DNA of 64,000 nucleotides, taken from Knufia peltigerae (Eukaryota > Ascomycota > Eurotiomycetes > Chaetothyriales > Trichomeriaceae). Numbering within the stretch: position 1 is the first letter of the stretch; every line of letters starts with the position of its first letter. The stretch is from positions 124,001 to 188,000 of the forward strand of contig JAPDRN010000061.1 in the NCBI GenBank assembly GCA_030247855.1, written 5' to 3'. Positions 9,910 through 21,452 of the stretch are shown here, piece by piece. Position numbers and translations under genes: made by a program. The notes under the pieces are model-generated. The model was given only the letters and a program-made list of their open reading frames with translations. It did no database searches and had not been told where the DNA came from.

Positions 9910-11303
9910 ATGGACGAGCCTTCAATACCTGGGGCCTTTCCTACGGCGGCAGAGGAGAGTACCACCACTACCAACAGAACACCTAAAAGGAGGTTCGTTG
10001 GGAGGAGAACTGCGGATGCGCAGGCAAAACAAAGGCATGAGACCAATGGCTCCGTTGAAGAAACGACGGCCGTGGTTGCGAAAAGTGCGATGGGGGCATT
10101 CGATTTTCTGCAAAGATCAGTTGCTAATATAGGGAACCAGGTCAGCGCAAAACACCACGAGCCTTAAACCAAATCCCAGCAGAAATCCTCGACGACCCAG
10201 ATATCCAGGCTGCGATAGGCCTACTCCCTCATAACTACAGTTTCGAGATCCACAAGACCATCCATCGGATACGAACGCTCGAGGCGAAGAGAGTCGCCCT
10301 ACAATTTCCTGAAGGGCTGCTCATGTTTGCCACAACCATCTCAGATATTCTCACCCAGTTCTGCCCTGGCACCGAGACTTTGATCATGGGAGATGTGACA
10401 TATGGCGCATGCTGTATTGATGACTACACCGCAAGAGCGCTGGGATGCGACCTCCTGGTTCACTATGCCCACAGTTGTCTGATACCTGTGTCGGCGACAA
10501 AGATAGCCACTCTCTACATCTTCGTAGACATCTCCATCGACGTGAAGCACCTGGTGAGCACTCTGTCGCGCAACATTTCTCCGGGCAAGACGATAGCCAT
10601 GGTGGGTACGATACAGTTCAACGCAACCCTCCATACAATCAGACCTGCCCTCGAAGCCGAAGGGCTCAAGCTGGTCGTGCCTCAAGCCATGCCGCTCAGC
10701 AAGGGCGAGGTACTCGGTTGTACCGCGCCTAAGATTGGCAAAGACCAAAACGTGGACCTGATCCTATATCTCGGCGATGGTCGTTTCCACCTTGAAGCTG
10801 CGATGATAGCGAACCCTGACATCCCAGCCTATCGATATGATCCTTACTCTCGAAAGTTGACGCGCGAGACATATTCTCACGATGAAATGCTAGACATGCG
10901 GTCCAGCGCCATCGGTGTCGCAAAGAAGGCCAAAAAATGGGGCCTGATTCTGGGAGCTTTGGGTCGGCAAGGCAATCCTCATACGCTGACCATGATACAA
11001 AATTACCTGACCCAGCAAGGAATACCCTATATCAACCTCTTACTCAGTGAAATCTTTCCGGGGAAGCTGGCATTGTTCGAAGATGTGGATTGTTGGGTCC
11101 AGATTGCTTGTCCACGACTGAGCATTGATTGGGGATATGCTTTCCCTCGACCACTGTTGACGCCATATGAAGCCCTGGTGGTGTTAGGTGGGCAGCAAGG
11201 CTGGGAACGAGGTGACGGCACATATCCGATGGACTTTTATGCCAACAGTGGACTTGGCAGAACGACAGAGAAGCTTGCAGCTCAAGTTACAGTCTCTGGG
11301 TGA
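9910..11303 (+). CDS. dph1: 2-(3-amino-3-carboxypropyl)histidine synthase subunit Dph1
   Basis: Two exons, 9910-10084 and 10141-11303, give 445 residues. The 56-bp intron (10085-10140) begins GTGCGA, has TTGCTAATAT near its end and stops at ACCAG. It joins VVAKS to [12 protein letters not shown]. The body matches Dph1 closely: [34 protein letters not shown], then [19 protein letters not shown] with the first cluster cysteine, [10 protein letters not shown] with the second region, and [13 protein letters not shown] with the last cysteine. Dph1 pairs with Dph2 as a radical-SAM 4Fe-4S enzyme that starts diphthamide formation on eEF2. The N-terminal [10 protein letters not shown] basic segment is typical of fungal Dph1. 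Confidence 0.93.
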
Positions 11304-11818
11304 ACAAGACGCTCAGGAAAGAAACCTCGAAATTTGCAGCCCACCTGGAAATATCACCTACTGATGCTCGGAATCTCCAACATATGCACCAATATCCGCA
11401 ACCTAGCATCTTACAAAGGGACTATTACATGAACTTGCTGCGACTATTTCACAGCGGAGAAGTACATAAATTTGCCCAAGAGGTCTAGAGGATTTCCATA
11501 CAACCAGTGTATATATATAGCTGATGATGACGATTTATATGACATTGTATCAATACAGAACTATTCTCCTGCTATGACAGACTATTTCCGAATTATTTAA
11601 TCAAATATTCTGCTTGATAGTTATATTCATCGAGTATATTTGTTCCGCTCACAATTTGTTGTACGTTCTTAAATATTGCCGACGTTTAGCCAGAACGATC
11701 TCGTTGACCTCAACATCAATGTGTCTTTTATCCTGTGCCATTCTCTTTTAAAGCATCGAACACTAGTCGCCCAACTTCTCCTCCGATCAAGCTGGTCTGA
11801 AGGCATACAGGCCGTGGT
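11304..11818. other. intergenic region
   Basis: Tail-to-head spacer between DPH1 and the Rgp1 gene, AT-rich around 11500-11660. I see nothing specific. Confidence 0.6.
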
Positions 11819-14211
11819 ATGCATTCGGACATTCATGTAATCGTCCGCTTCCAAGAGCAATCCGTGTTCGCCGGCGAAGAACTCAAGTGCACCATCACCT
11901 TCAAGAACATCGCGAACTTAGTAGAACCGCCAGTAACACCGTCCATCGCAAGAAGACGCAGCAGTCGCCACGAAAGCATTAGTCAAATAGCTGCGAATTC
12001 GTTGAAAAATCACGCTCACTTACGCCTGGGTCAAAATGGCCGGTCTGTTTCAGACAAGGAGTCTCACTCTGATAGTCGAGGACGACACCGAGCTACCGCG
12101 TCGCTACAAAGTCCAATAAACACAACCGATCTCCAATCGCCGACAGAGAGGCCAGGTTACAAGCAGAGATCAGTCTCAATCATCTCGGTCACTTCGCCGA
12201 TCGGGAACAACGATCATCCAGAATCGTCGTCTCCCAACAGCTGGGCACGGCAGCAGAGATTGAGTCATCAGCGATCATCTACAGTCCAACTTCAACATGG
12301 TAAGTCGCTGCGTCCAAATGGTCATAGTTGCATTGATCCAAACTCACCCAATTTCAAGCGCCACATCAAAGTACGGCAAGCCAGTTCAGTAAGGCATCCC
12401 CGGGGACTTCGCCGCAACCACCCCAAGGCCGTCGACGCAGTCCACTGTCGCCAGCCATAGGTGGGAGCCGTGAATCTACCCCGGACTTCAGGTTTCCCCC
12501 AGCGAGCCCTGACACCCGGCCCCAGACTTTAAGTCCGGGCGGCGATGATGCGACACGGGTTTTATCGAGGACGAGTCAGGTGACGAGCGAACGAAGTAGC
12601 GGTGATTTTTACTCTTTGAGCAATCATTCCCAGGAAACGCTCATGTCGGAGCAACCGTCAGTCTTGTCGGACCATAGGCCCAACCTCAGCCTCTCACGCG
12701 CGCCGTTCAGGCCAGCCGAACAAAAACCTCGAAGTGTGAGTCTGCTCATGGGCTACGCACAGCTCAACGCAACATTCACCCTCGACGCGTCCTTGATTGA
12801 CCAGTCCCATTTCGAAGAAGTCAAAAGCAAAGGTTTCCTCGGAGGGCAAGCTGGCGGCGGCGTAGTTGGAATGAAGAAACCGCGTCCGAACAGTGGTTTT
12901 CTGGGCACGGCCTTTAGTCTCAAAGATTTTAGCGAGTCTCTCAACAGCCTGCTAGGCGGCGACGACACAAGCAGCGTCAAGCAAATGCACGCCGTCAAGA
13001 ACTCCAGAGCCATTCCCCTGCTGTCCACTCCTCAATCCCTACTCTTCGTCGACATGCATCTCGACCCCGGTGAGGAGCAGAGCTACACCTACACATACCC
13101 TCTCCCGCGGGGTCTGCCGTCAAGTTACCGCGGGAAATCCATCAAGATCTCCTACAACCTCACAGTCGGCGTGCAGGGCGGTCGGGACGTACACACAGTT
13201 CGCCAAGTCAATGTACCCGTGCGTGTGTTCTCGGGCGTTGACTATGACGGCGAAATTTTCGGACACGACCTCATGCAACCTCATGTCATCCTTCAAGATC
13301 TTGCACGTACCAAGTCTATCATCTCTCTTCCCTCTCAGACGACCAACGAGTCCAATACGCCTACGACGCCCTCCCAGCAACAGCATCAGCAGTCCGACGA
13401 ACAATCCAGCGCCGAATTTCTCGTGTTTGTCGACAAGCTTCTCAACCGCAACATGCGACGTCAATCCAGCAGCAGTGTCACCATGGAGTCATACATCCCC
13501 CGCCACTACGCCGGCGCGGACTCCAAGGCGTTGCAGGCGATCAATCGCGCCATTGTTTATAGTAATCAGAACACGGATGTTGCGTCGTCCAGCTCGAACC
13601 GATTTGAGATCTCTCGCAACGGACTCAAAGTCGCCGTCGTGGTCATCGACAGACCCTTACACAGGCTAGGCGAGACCATCACGGCCGTGATCGACTTCTC
13701 GGATGGTCAGGTCTGTTGCGCCTCACTCAGGTCGACGCTCGAATCGACGGAGAAAGTGAGCCCTTCACTTGCCGTCCGGTCTGCCGCCACGATCAACCGG
13801 GTCACGAGGAAGACGTACGGTGCACAAGCGGAGAACGTACTGTTTGCGCGACGGGCCACGTTTGCGCCCAGCATTCCAGCCTCGGCGACTCCGACGTTTG
13901 TCACGAGTGGTGTGAATCTGGAGTGGAGTCTAAGGTTCGAGTTTGGCACAGTCAAGACCTTGGAGGGTGGTCATGATGATGATGACGATGGCGGCGACAA
14001 CAATACCAACAACAACAACGATCATGGCGTGCCAGCCAAGCCTGCAGTGGAATTGGTTGAAGAAGTCGTCCGAGACGAACGTGGCACGATCAATGTTGCG
14101 GTGGAGAATTTGGACTGCGAGACATTTGAGGTTGTCATTCCCATTACTGTTTATGGTGACCTCGTTCCTGATGGAAGAGGGGACGGTGAGGTAGTAGGTA
14201 TCCCAATATAA
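11819..14211 (+). CDS. rgp1: Rgp1-family protein (Ric1-Rgp1 Ypt6/Rab6 exchange factor subunit)
   Basis: Two exons, 11819-12299 and 12359-14211, give 777 residues. The intron (12300-12358, 59 bp) has GTAAGT at the donor and TTCAAG at the acceptor. The first residues, with VIVRFQEQSVFAGEELKCTITFKN, are the arrestin-like beta-sandwich start of Rgp1. A low-complexity Ser/Arg/Pro linker of about 200 residues is followed by LMGYAQLNATFTLDASLID, then SLLFVDMHLDPGEEQSYTYTYPLPRGLPSSYRGK and IKISYNLTVGVQ, the Rgp1 domain core. Near the end there is a run of Asp (GHDDDDDGGD) and Asn before the last strands. Rgp1 with Ric1 activates Ypt6 at the Golgi for endosome-to-Golgi retrieval. The second exon has no ATG at its beginning, which supports the splice. 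Confidence 0.88.
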
Positions 14212-15214
14212 GACTATGGTGTGTATCAATACAATATTATTTATATGCATACTGCAGATCGCATTTCCTTCACACTTTTCTCGATCACACGAAACTCCTA
14301 TTACATATATCTCAGCTCCTGTGGGTGGTGTAGCTAGACACCTACATGAAAGATACATGAAATAACCATGGACGAGGCTGCATTCAGTAACCAAGGATAC
14401 TAGTAGCCCAGCCTTGTGTGAATAACACTTCACTCAAGGACCCACAGTTGCCATATCAATCGAATCGGTGAAATTTATATCAAAACAAACTCCCAAGACT
14501 CTCTGCAGTGATGGCTCAGGTTAAAACTACATGCCATGTAGTGGACGGTCAATTCACTTCACGACGCAGAGCGAGCAGAAAATTAGGACCGGGAGTTCGA
14601 ATCCCCCCAGGTCGGCGATAATAACCCCCCTTCTTCAGCCCCCCCTTTGCCCAGGAAAATAAAAAAATGTCACCTCATTTCCTCTCCTCCTAATTCTCCC
14701 AAAAACGAAACCCGATTTCCTTCGGGGGAAACAAAACAAAAATCCAATTCTTTTTTATATCAATGAGGGTTTGCTTTTATTTTTATTTTGGAAGAAGAAG
14801 AAAAAAAAGGTCAGAAGAAATACCACGGAGTAAATGTCTCTGGCTCCTTCGGTACGGGTTCGAATTCTCCATCACGGAGGGTCTAACGGCCTTCAATACA
14901 TACACCAGAGATCAATCATATGGCCACATCATTTTTCGACTGTGATCGCCACTGGGATAACACTCTACCGTGTTACTGGTATATGCAATACAATTCACGC
15001 GGGAGAGTCAAGTCAAGTTGACCCCCCTGAAGTCGATGCCAAGATTCCCGCACCTTTTGAAACACATTCCACCGACCTCCTTTGTCCTTTTGTTCAAGGC
15101 TGACTGGCAGACTCCCTTGAAATTGCCCTTGTAAACCACCACCAACAACATGTAATCAATTATCAGAACTCCATTTCACTACCTCTTCGTGGTCTCTGGA
15201 CTTTTTCATTCGAC
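14212..15214. other. intergenic region
   Basis: Spacer after the Rgp1 gene. It contains purine-rich tracts (about 14780-14820) and two GTTCGAAT-type words (14594 and 14866) that resemble a tRNA B box but lie in no foldable tRNA. No gene seen. Confidence 0.55.
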
Positions 15215-15799
15215 ATGTCGTTTCCGATTCTCTCCGACACCAATCTAGAGTACGACGAAGAATCATGGGATTCAAATACGCAGACATACGAGACGTGGAA
15301 GTCCAAGCTCCTCAAGAGGGACAACCTCTCGAGGATTGGGAAACTGATAGACAAACACAGGGGTGGCGGCGTCCCCGACGCACTTTCGGCCCCTCAGAAG
15401 GGTGCCTTCAACGCCTGGACTCGCCTGACCTTCGCCGACGGGGGCTCCGCGGTGATGAGGATCCCCATCCCGGGAAAGGCCATGTTTCCGGAAGAAAAGA
15501 CAGAACGCGAGGTCGCCGTGGTGCGTTTTCTCACCGACGAGACCAACGTCCCGGTTCCGTTCGTCGGGCACGGCCGAGGAGCAGCCTTCCCCGCCGATTT
15601 TCCTCCCCAAGCATGTCTCGAGAAGAAACCAGATCCAAGTTGGAACGACAATGCCAATAGCCTGCAGGATCAGGGCAGAACCTCCCAGAAAGCTCGGGGC
15701 CAAACAACTACCCGGGAGAGACGAGGAGAACATGATGGCACATGCTGGGAGACAATCGCAGGAGAGCAGGAAGAAGAAAAAGGACAAGAAGTGAAATAA
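15215..15799 (+). pseudogene. truncated APH-family (aminoglycoside phosphotransferase-like) gene
   Basis: An open frame of 194 residues begins with a good family N-terminus. NAWTRLTFADGGSAVMRIPI and PEEKTEREVAVVRFLTDETN are the beta-hairpin, lysine/glutamate strand and alphaC region of fungal APH-fold proteins, ending at VPVPFVGHGRG. After about residue 125 the sequence turns into a Lys/Glu/Gln-rich tail with no resemblance to the family. The whole C-lobe, with the catalytic HxD and the magnesium-binding DW, is absent. Family members are usually 400-550 residues. The fragment is most likely a deletion relic, though the remaining frame could still be translated. A second, intact APH-fold gene lies 7.3 kb to the right at 23117. 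Confidence 0.6.
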
Positions 15800-16096
15800 T
15801 CTTTGCAACAAACGATTCAGTCCTATAAAGATAGTCACTACTGCAATTTCATAAGCTGCATCTTTCATTATTGATTTGCCCCAAGCCCTAACTCATGGTA
15901 CAATAACTTTTCGCGGAGTATCAATGTACCACTAAAACCGCCACACTGTAATAGGGAATTTTAGTACCCCAGTTTTCGAGACCAACTAGTTCAAAAGTAT
16001 CGTAGAATCGATCAGAGCTAATCCACATTTACACCGGCAAAATTTTTGAAAAATGCTGATTACGAATAGTTATCTGCTTCGGATACTATTGCCATG

Positions 16097-17590
16097 TCAG
16101 TCCCTTTGAGAAACCAAACGTCCACCGACCCAAACTCGCATGACATTCTCTTCGCCGCCGTTCCAGACCCATTTCTGGACTCTCTCGTACCATTCTTCCC
16201 AGCCGAAAATTTTGACGGGACCGTCCGAGTGAAGAGAGACCTCTTGCACGTCCCAGAGCATACCGGGCTCGAACCCTCCGAGACGGCCTTCCATGCTCAC
16301 GACCTGGGCCGAACCCATCGTGCCCAGCCACAGGGCCAGGGTCGTGGGGACGTCGAGAGTTCTGTTGTCATTGTCCAGGTAACTGAGGGTTCGACTGACC
16401 AGGAAAGCCTGTCGGACATTCTCGAGCATACTGGGACTGTAACCGCCCGCGGCGTCGGTACCCAGACCGACCTTGATGCCCTTGCTGAGCAGCTTGCGAA
16501 CCTGGCACAGACCTGACCCGAGGGCCGAATTGCTCGCCGGACAGTGACTGACCCCCGACCCTCGCGCCGCAATCAGGTTCATTTCATCGTCCGACAGGTG
16601 TACACCGTGTGCGAGGACCGTGCGGCCCGTCAGCAAGTTGTGCGCGTCGTAGACCCCGGCGTAAGAGTTTTGTTGAGGGTACATCTCGGCGACCAGGGCG
16701 ACTTCCTTCACGTTTTCGGAAATGTGCATCTGGAGGCGGAGGTCGGTCTGGTTGGCGATCTCTCCCAGCGCCGTCATGGATTCGTTGGTGCACGAGGGCG
16801 CAAACCGTGGGGTGACGATCGGTGCGACCAGGTCTCCGGTAGGGTCGAGACTTTGAATGTAGTTTATCGAGGCCCAGGTGTTGTTGATGGCTTCCGCGGT
16901 GGACTCGTCCTTGTAGTAGCTGGGATTGTACTCCTGGTTGTCCTGACAGGTCCGTCCGATGTAGGCTCGCTGGCCCATGGAGTAAGCCAGGCTCGCCAGG
17001 ATGTTCGTGGCCTCGACGTCGATGGTGGCGAAATAAGAGGCTGTTGTGGTTCCGTACGCGAGCGTCTTGGCAATGACCTCCGTGTAGACCTCTTTGGCTC
17101 GGGCATAAGGGTCAGGAGGGGTTGACGAATTCGCGTAGAGAGGCGATTGCGTCGTGCTCAGGGATGACTCCATCGGGAAGGTGTATTTTGCAAGCCAGTC
17201 CAGGAGTGTTCCCTCGAACAGTCCGAGATTCGGGTATTGAGGAGCATGGATGTGGGAGTCTATTGTACGCGAGGTTTAGTTTCTAGAATGCCCAGTGATG
17301 AGTGCAAGAAAAAACTCACCGATGAAGCCTGGAAAAAAGAATCCATCATCCGCGGCGGAGATGACGGTGGCATTGTTTCCAGCCCCAAGTTGCTCCAAAG
17401 CAGACTCAACGTCAGTGACATTCCAGACCGCTTTCTCGATCACTCCATGGCCCTCAGAACTATTGACCAGAACCGCCCCCATTTCGATGGACAATACATC
17501 TTGGGCAGGAGTCGATATGAACCGTCCAAAGAAGACTTGTTGGGCGGCCGCACAAGCGACAAGGAAGGAAAGTCCAAGGATCAACCTCAT
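16097..17590 (-). CDS. guanine deaminase-like amidohydrolase with signal peptide
   Basis: Two exons, 17590-17320 and 17259-16097, give 477 residues. The 60-bp intron (17260-17319) has GTGAGT and ACAATAG ends and restores the metal motif PGFIDSHIHAPQYPNLG at the joint. The amidohydrolase metal and catalytic residues are all present: HxH at 93/95, HISE at 269-272, AHGVHL with His308 and His311, SHCPASN near 329, and GTDAAGG with Asp359. This order is typical of guanine deaminase (guanine to xanthine, zinc dependent). Unusually, the N-terminus MRLILGLSFLVACAAAQQ is a plain signal peptide, and many N-glycosylation sequons follow (NSS, NVT, NNT, NES, NQT). I infer a secreted or vacuolar enzyme. 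The substrate could be another purine or pterin. Confidence 0.85.
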
Positions 17591-19166
17591 TTTTCGGTTG
17601 TGTAGTTTTCTCGGTAGAGAGAACGCATCGTTAAATCGTGCACACGAACTGGATCTTATAAAACATTCTGAATCCCTTCGACTTTCTGGGTACGAGCTTT
17701 GGGGAATTTACTTAGTAGCAACATATCGATCTTCCTTTTCCCAAAAAAGTCCTCCAAAGACCTCCTTGTTCGGTGATAGAGGTCCTTGGCATACTCTTTT
17801 GAAGAGTAGCGGGCACTTCTTCACAGATCCAGAGACCCAGTCTGCACGTGTGCGATGAAGATATACCCCGTAGATGGTGAACTGGTCAACTGGTGGTCGG
17901 AGCTTTTCGATAGGCAAGGCCCATTATTAAACTCTCCCGGAACCCTTCAACGGCTGGGAGAGATCTCATCTGGGTGTAAAACAAAGACTCTTTGCCGAAT
18001 GTAAGAATGATTCCAGATGTTTATAAGCGCATAGAGGCATTGATTGTAGTAATAGTAGAAGTAGCAGCGAGCGCATCAAGGGAGGAAAATAGATGCTGCT
18101 GAAAAAGGAATTTACTGTATTCGGACAGAATGGCCCGGGTTTCAGCCTCACCACGCTAATGGACCTCAACACTCGTGTACCGGATTGGTTCCTAAAGAAG
18201 CTGTTAGTACCTCGCCAAAAGCCTGGAAGCTAAAGTACCCCGGAATACCTAGGGACGTTAATGGGAATCGTTGGAGTCGAGAGCGACCCATCCAGATCTT
18301 TGACCACCCGTTCCTCTGAGACCTCAGATACTCCAAACCAATAGTGGGCATTCTCCACAATATTGTCTCTTCGATGGGCAGGGTTACTAAAATCTCTATT
18401 TCATGCCTTACGATGGGTACACAACACTTGGTACCTTTCCTCGTACGAATATTCCTTAGGGCTAGGACAATCGATTAGCAAGGGCTAAATCAGGTTTGAT
18501 CGTCCCCTGGATGAGGCTTTTTCCGATGAGAGTTTCTCCTCTCTGTGGCTTTTGCAAACCTACACATCTACATGTTCAATGATTCATACTCTGTATGTGG
18601 TGGCACGTGGAGAACTTCTAGTCATCCGGTAGTAAATTGTTCGAACACCCGCTCTTTGTCACGGTCGGAGTGAGAACGATGGGAAGAGGTTCAGAAGAGG
18701 CCAGTTTGATTGATTCTGATACTTCAATTTGAAATTACCATCGGGCTGATTTTAGCATTCAATTGAGCCTTTGCCGCAAACGACCAAATACTATGCGTAT
18801 AGATCATCCTTACCATAGACCCGCAGGAATCAGTTTCGAAGCCGTAGTAGTAGTAGTAATCTTGGCCGCCAGCGTAGATTTCAAATATTCTGGCCGCTCG
18901 GCACAAAGTAACGTCGGCTTTGATCTGCTATAGAATCCAGCCTCGAATATCCACGGCCATCAACAAGTCCACCCTGTACGAATGGATCGACTTTTCCGTA
19001 TCGATATTCTCCGGCGTCGTCTGTAAACCCTTAGCCAGCTGCGCGCATATGGCGGCGGTGCTGGTTCTGGCCGCGTCGCCCAGACCTGCACAGTGACAAG
19101 TAAGTGTGCCTCAGTGGGACAAAATCAGTATGCTACAGGTACATTTCGTCTTCTCAATCATCGAAA
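17591..19166. other. long gene-poor stretch
   Basis: Promoter side of the amidohydrolase, then about 1.3 kb without a believable gene. A short plus-strand open stretch at about 18930-19095 (contains STLYEWIDFSVSIFSGVV) has hydrophobic, coding-like composition. It could belong to the decayed genes to its right, but I cannot assign it. Confidence 0.45.
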
Positions 19167-19382
19167 ATGAGGTTCCTATGTTTGCACGGGCGAGGCACCA
19201 ACTCGGACATCTTTGAGGCTCATAGACTGGCTACTGGCCGCCGCGGAAAGCGGCATGGTGGCTCTGCCCCCGTCACCCCTCCCCCCCAAACAGTGTCATA
19301 CTGTTCTCCCCGCCAGAGGACATTGGGGATGACATTACTCAACAGATCAGATAGCGGGAAGAGAGATATGTCGGCTTCCTGA
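19167..19382 (+). pseudogene. N-terminal fragment of an FSH1-type serine hydrolase
   Basis: The first 18 residues, MRFLCLHGRGTNSDIFEA, match the start of FSH1-family alpha/beta hydrolases (LovG-like), which open with MRFLCLHG-GTN--IFE. Downstream the frame loses family character and stops after 71 codons. The nucleophile GFSQG and the rest of the fold are absent. It sits just before the reductase relic, which fits a decayed biosynthetic cluster, because FSH1 hydrolases often accompany polyketide or NRPS-like genes. Confidence 0.5.
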
Positions 19383-19599
19383 ACGGCTCGGATGACTGGC
19401 AACAGTCCTCCTCATCCTCTACTCTTCCACCTTCTCCTACCTCGACTTGCTGCTCCAGCTCCAACAATGTGGAAGTTGCCAAATTGGGTTTTCTCCTCGA
19501 CGTCCCTCACTTCTCTTTCCTCCGACTCTTCTAATGAGGCAGAAGTCAATCGAGACGGTTAGATTAATCGCAAGACAACGTTCGGTGGCCTTCGAGTCG

Positions 19600-20588
19600 A
19601 CATGTCTTCTCAAGACCACCGACTTGTCACCGGAGCGTGTGTCTTTCTTCAAGGCCGACCTGTCCAGACCGGACCTCGGCCTGGACAAGTCCGAGTACCA
19701 ACCTGCAGGTGTACGCCACGACGACCGAGATCATCCACTGCGCGTGGCCGGTGGACTTCAACAAGAGCATACACTCGTTCCGACCGAGCTTGGACGGTGT
19801 CCTGAACCTGGCGGCTTTCGCGGCCACTGTCAAACATTCCCCTTCCCTGCTCTTCATCTCGTCAGTCAGCGCCGTCAGTGGCTACAAAGGAACAGGCTCA
19901 CCGTCGACCGTTGTTGTTGTCCCTGAGACCGGGGATCGTCGGCTGGATCCCCGTCGACCGGTTGCCAGCCGTGATTGTCGAAGTTGCTCGAGGACTCATG
20001 ACGACAAGGGACCACTCGGCTGCTGCTGCTGCTCCCGCCGGCACAAAACACAAAGACTCTCAAGCTCAAGTCTGCCACGCCGTCAACCCTGCCACTGTCA
20101 GATGGATCGATCTCGTCGGCATGGTACAACAGGCTCTTCGACAGAAAACAAGGAGTCGATCGGATGGCTCGTTGAGTGGCGATTACGACGTCAAGATTGT
20201 CTCTTTTGAGGAGTGGCTCGGTCGCCTGAGGTACAGTAGCAGTGGTAGTGGTAATCACAAGGGAGGGTTCGACGAGACTGATGCTGATGCTGTGGCAACA
20301 CAAAAAAACCCGGGGTTAAACTACTCGAATTCTACGAGTCTTCATTATTGTCGAATCCGGAATTTGCTACTGCCACTACTACCACTGACTCCCGCGGGAG
20401 GTGGTCAACAACAACGACACCAACAAGGGTTATTGGCTAGGCTTGACTTGACCAAGACAATCGAGGTGAGCCAGACGTTAGCATCTCTAGAAGCCGTCGA
20501 GTCTGAATGGGTCTCTGGGTGGGTCGACAAGTGGATCTACTCCTCCTCCTCCTACAATACAATAGTAAGGGAGTTTTCGAAACACTAA
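19600..20588 (+). pseudogene. relic of an NRPS-like / adenylate-forming enzyme's terminal reductase domain
   Basis: Pieces of a thioester reductase (NAD_binding_4) domain follow each other in three frames. First comes a segment with ERVSFFKADLSRPDLGL at 19630-19690. A +1-type shift then leads to one at 19700-19895 with TTEIIHCAWPVDFNKSI and LLFISSVSAVSGYKG, the conserved NAWPVNFN and SSVS motifs. A large gap follows, which should hold the catalytic Tyr-x3-Lys region. The next segment, at 19932-20305, has GIVGWIPVDRLPAVIVEVA and VKIVSFEEWLGRL, and is followed by another shift to PGVKLLEFYESS at about 20310-20390. The original frame then returns for the usual C-terminal helix with EWVSGWVDKWI (to 20538). 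No adenylation or carrier domain remains in the window. The intact ancestor would have been a multidomain secondary-metabolite or carboxylic-acid reductase. Confidence 0.75.
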
Positions 20589-21452
20589 TTGTACAATACA
20601 CCGTAGTATACTCCGTACTATGCTCCGTGTTAAATTACCCTACTCTTGGTTGGGTACCTAGGCATGTATTGTAGGTAAAGTACGGAGGGTAACAGGTACA
20701 ACGCGCACCCTCGGGTAGCCTTCTCTATTAGGATTGATCCTTCTGACCTAATACTGTACAGTAGGTCTTTAGTGCCTATTTGACGTACAAGCCCACCCGA
20801 TAACTCCGTATCACCCCTAGTCTTTCAAGGGCATTATAGGCACTGGTCTCCAAATATTCAGGCCTCATTAACCCCCCTTGTAGGCCTTCACCCCTGTAAG
20901 ATATCGTGATATTTCAACACATTCTCTGTTCACTCAGCTTCCAGTCACACTCTCTCGCCTCTACTCTTACTGATGATGGTTCATTCATAGTCTGTAATAA
21001 TTTCTCGTGCGTACCTATCATTAGCCCTCATAACTGGAACAGGAATCAGTGATCTAATCCACGGGAGATGATTTCTGTTGTTGCCAACCTGGAAATCAGG
21101 TCTGGGAGTCGGGCTTCGCCGTGAAATCGCAGTTATTACCAGTACGGAGTACGGTGCCTGTTGGTACTTCTGTTGAATTTAAAAACTTCTGCTTCCGAGG
21201 CCCCTAGTCCACCCTAATGCATGTACAAGTAGTGACGTAAGTTGCCCCGGAAAGTCTTGTTCAGACAAACTTGGAAGATGTCATCGTCTCCTTCGTGAGG
21301 GAGAGAGAAGAAGAATTGTTACGGAGTTTATTTTTTACTATATGCCACGACGAGTACTCGAGTAGTAACAATTCTAGGTATATACCTACCCAAAGTACCT
21401 TCTATATGCTCGCTCGAAACACAAAGTCGACTGGCCGAAAAGACGGGAAAAA
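20589..21452. other. gene-free spacer rich in TACGGAGTA words
   Basis: No coding signal. TACTCCGTA lies at 20609-20617 and TACGGAGTA at 21143-21151, with several near copies around them. Many short direct repeats of GTAC-type words make it look like decayed repeat DNA. Confidence 0.5.

Noticed and set aside
14500..14620. tRNA-like A-box (TGGCTCAGGTT) and B-box (AGTTCGAATCC) words on the plus strand
   Set aside because: The T-stem has a mismatch, and no sequence at the proper distance pairs with the would-be 3' acceptor strand. No cloverleaf can be drawn.
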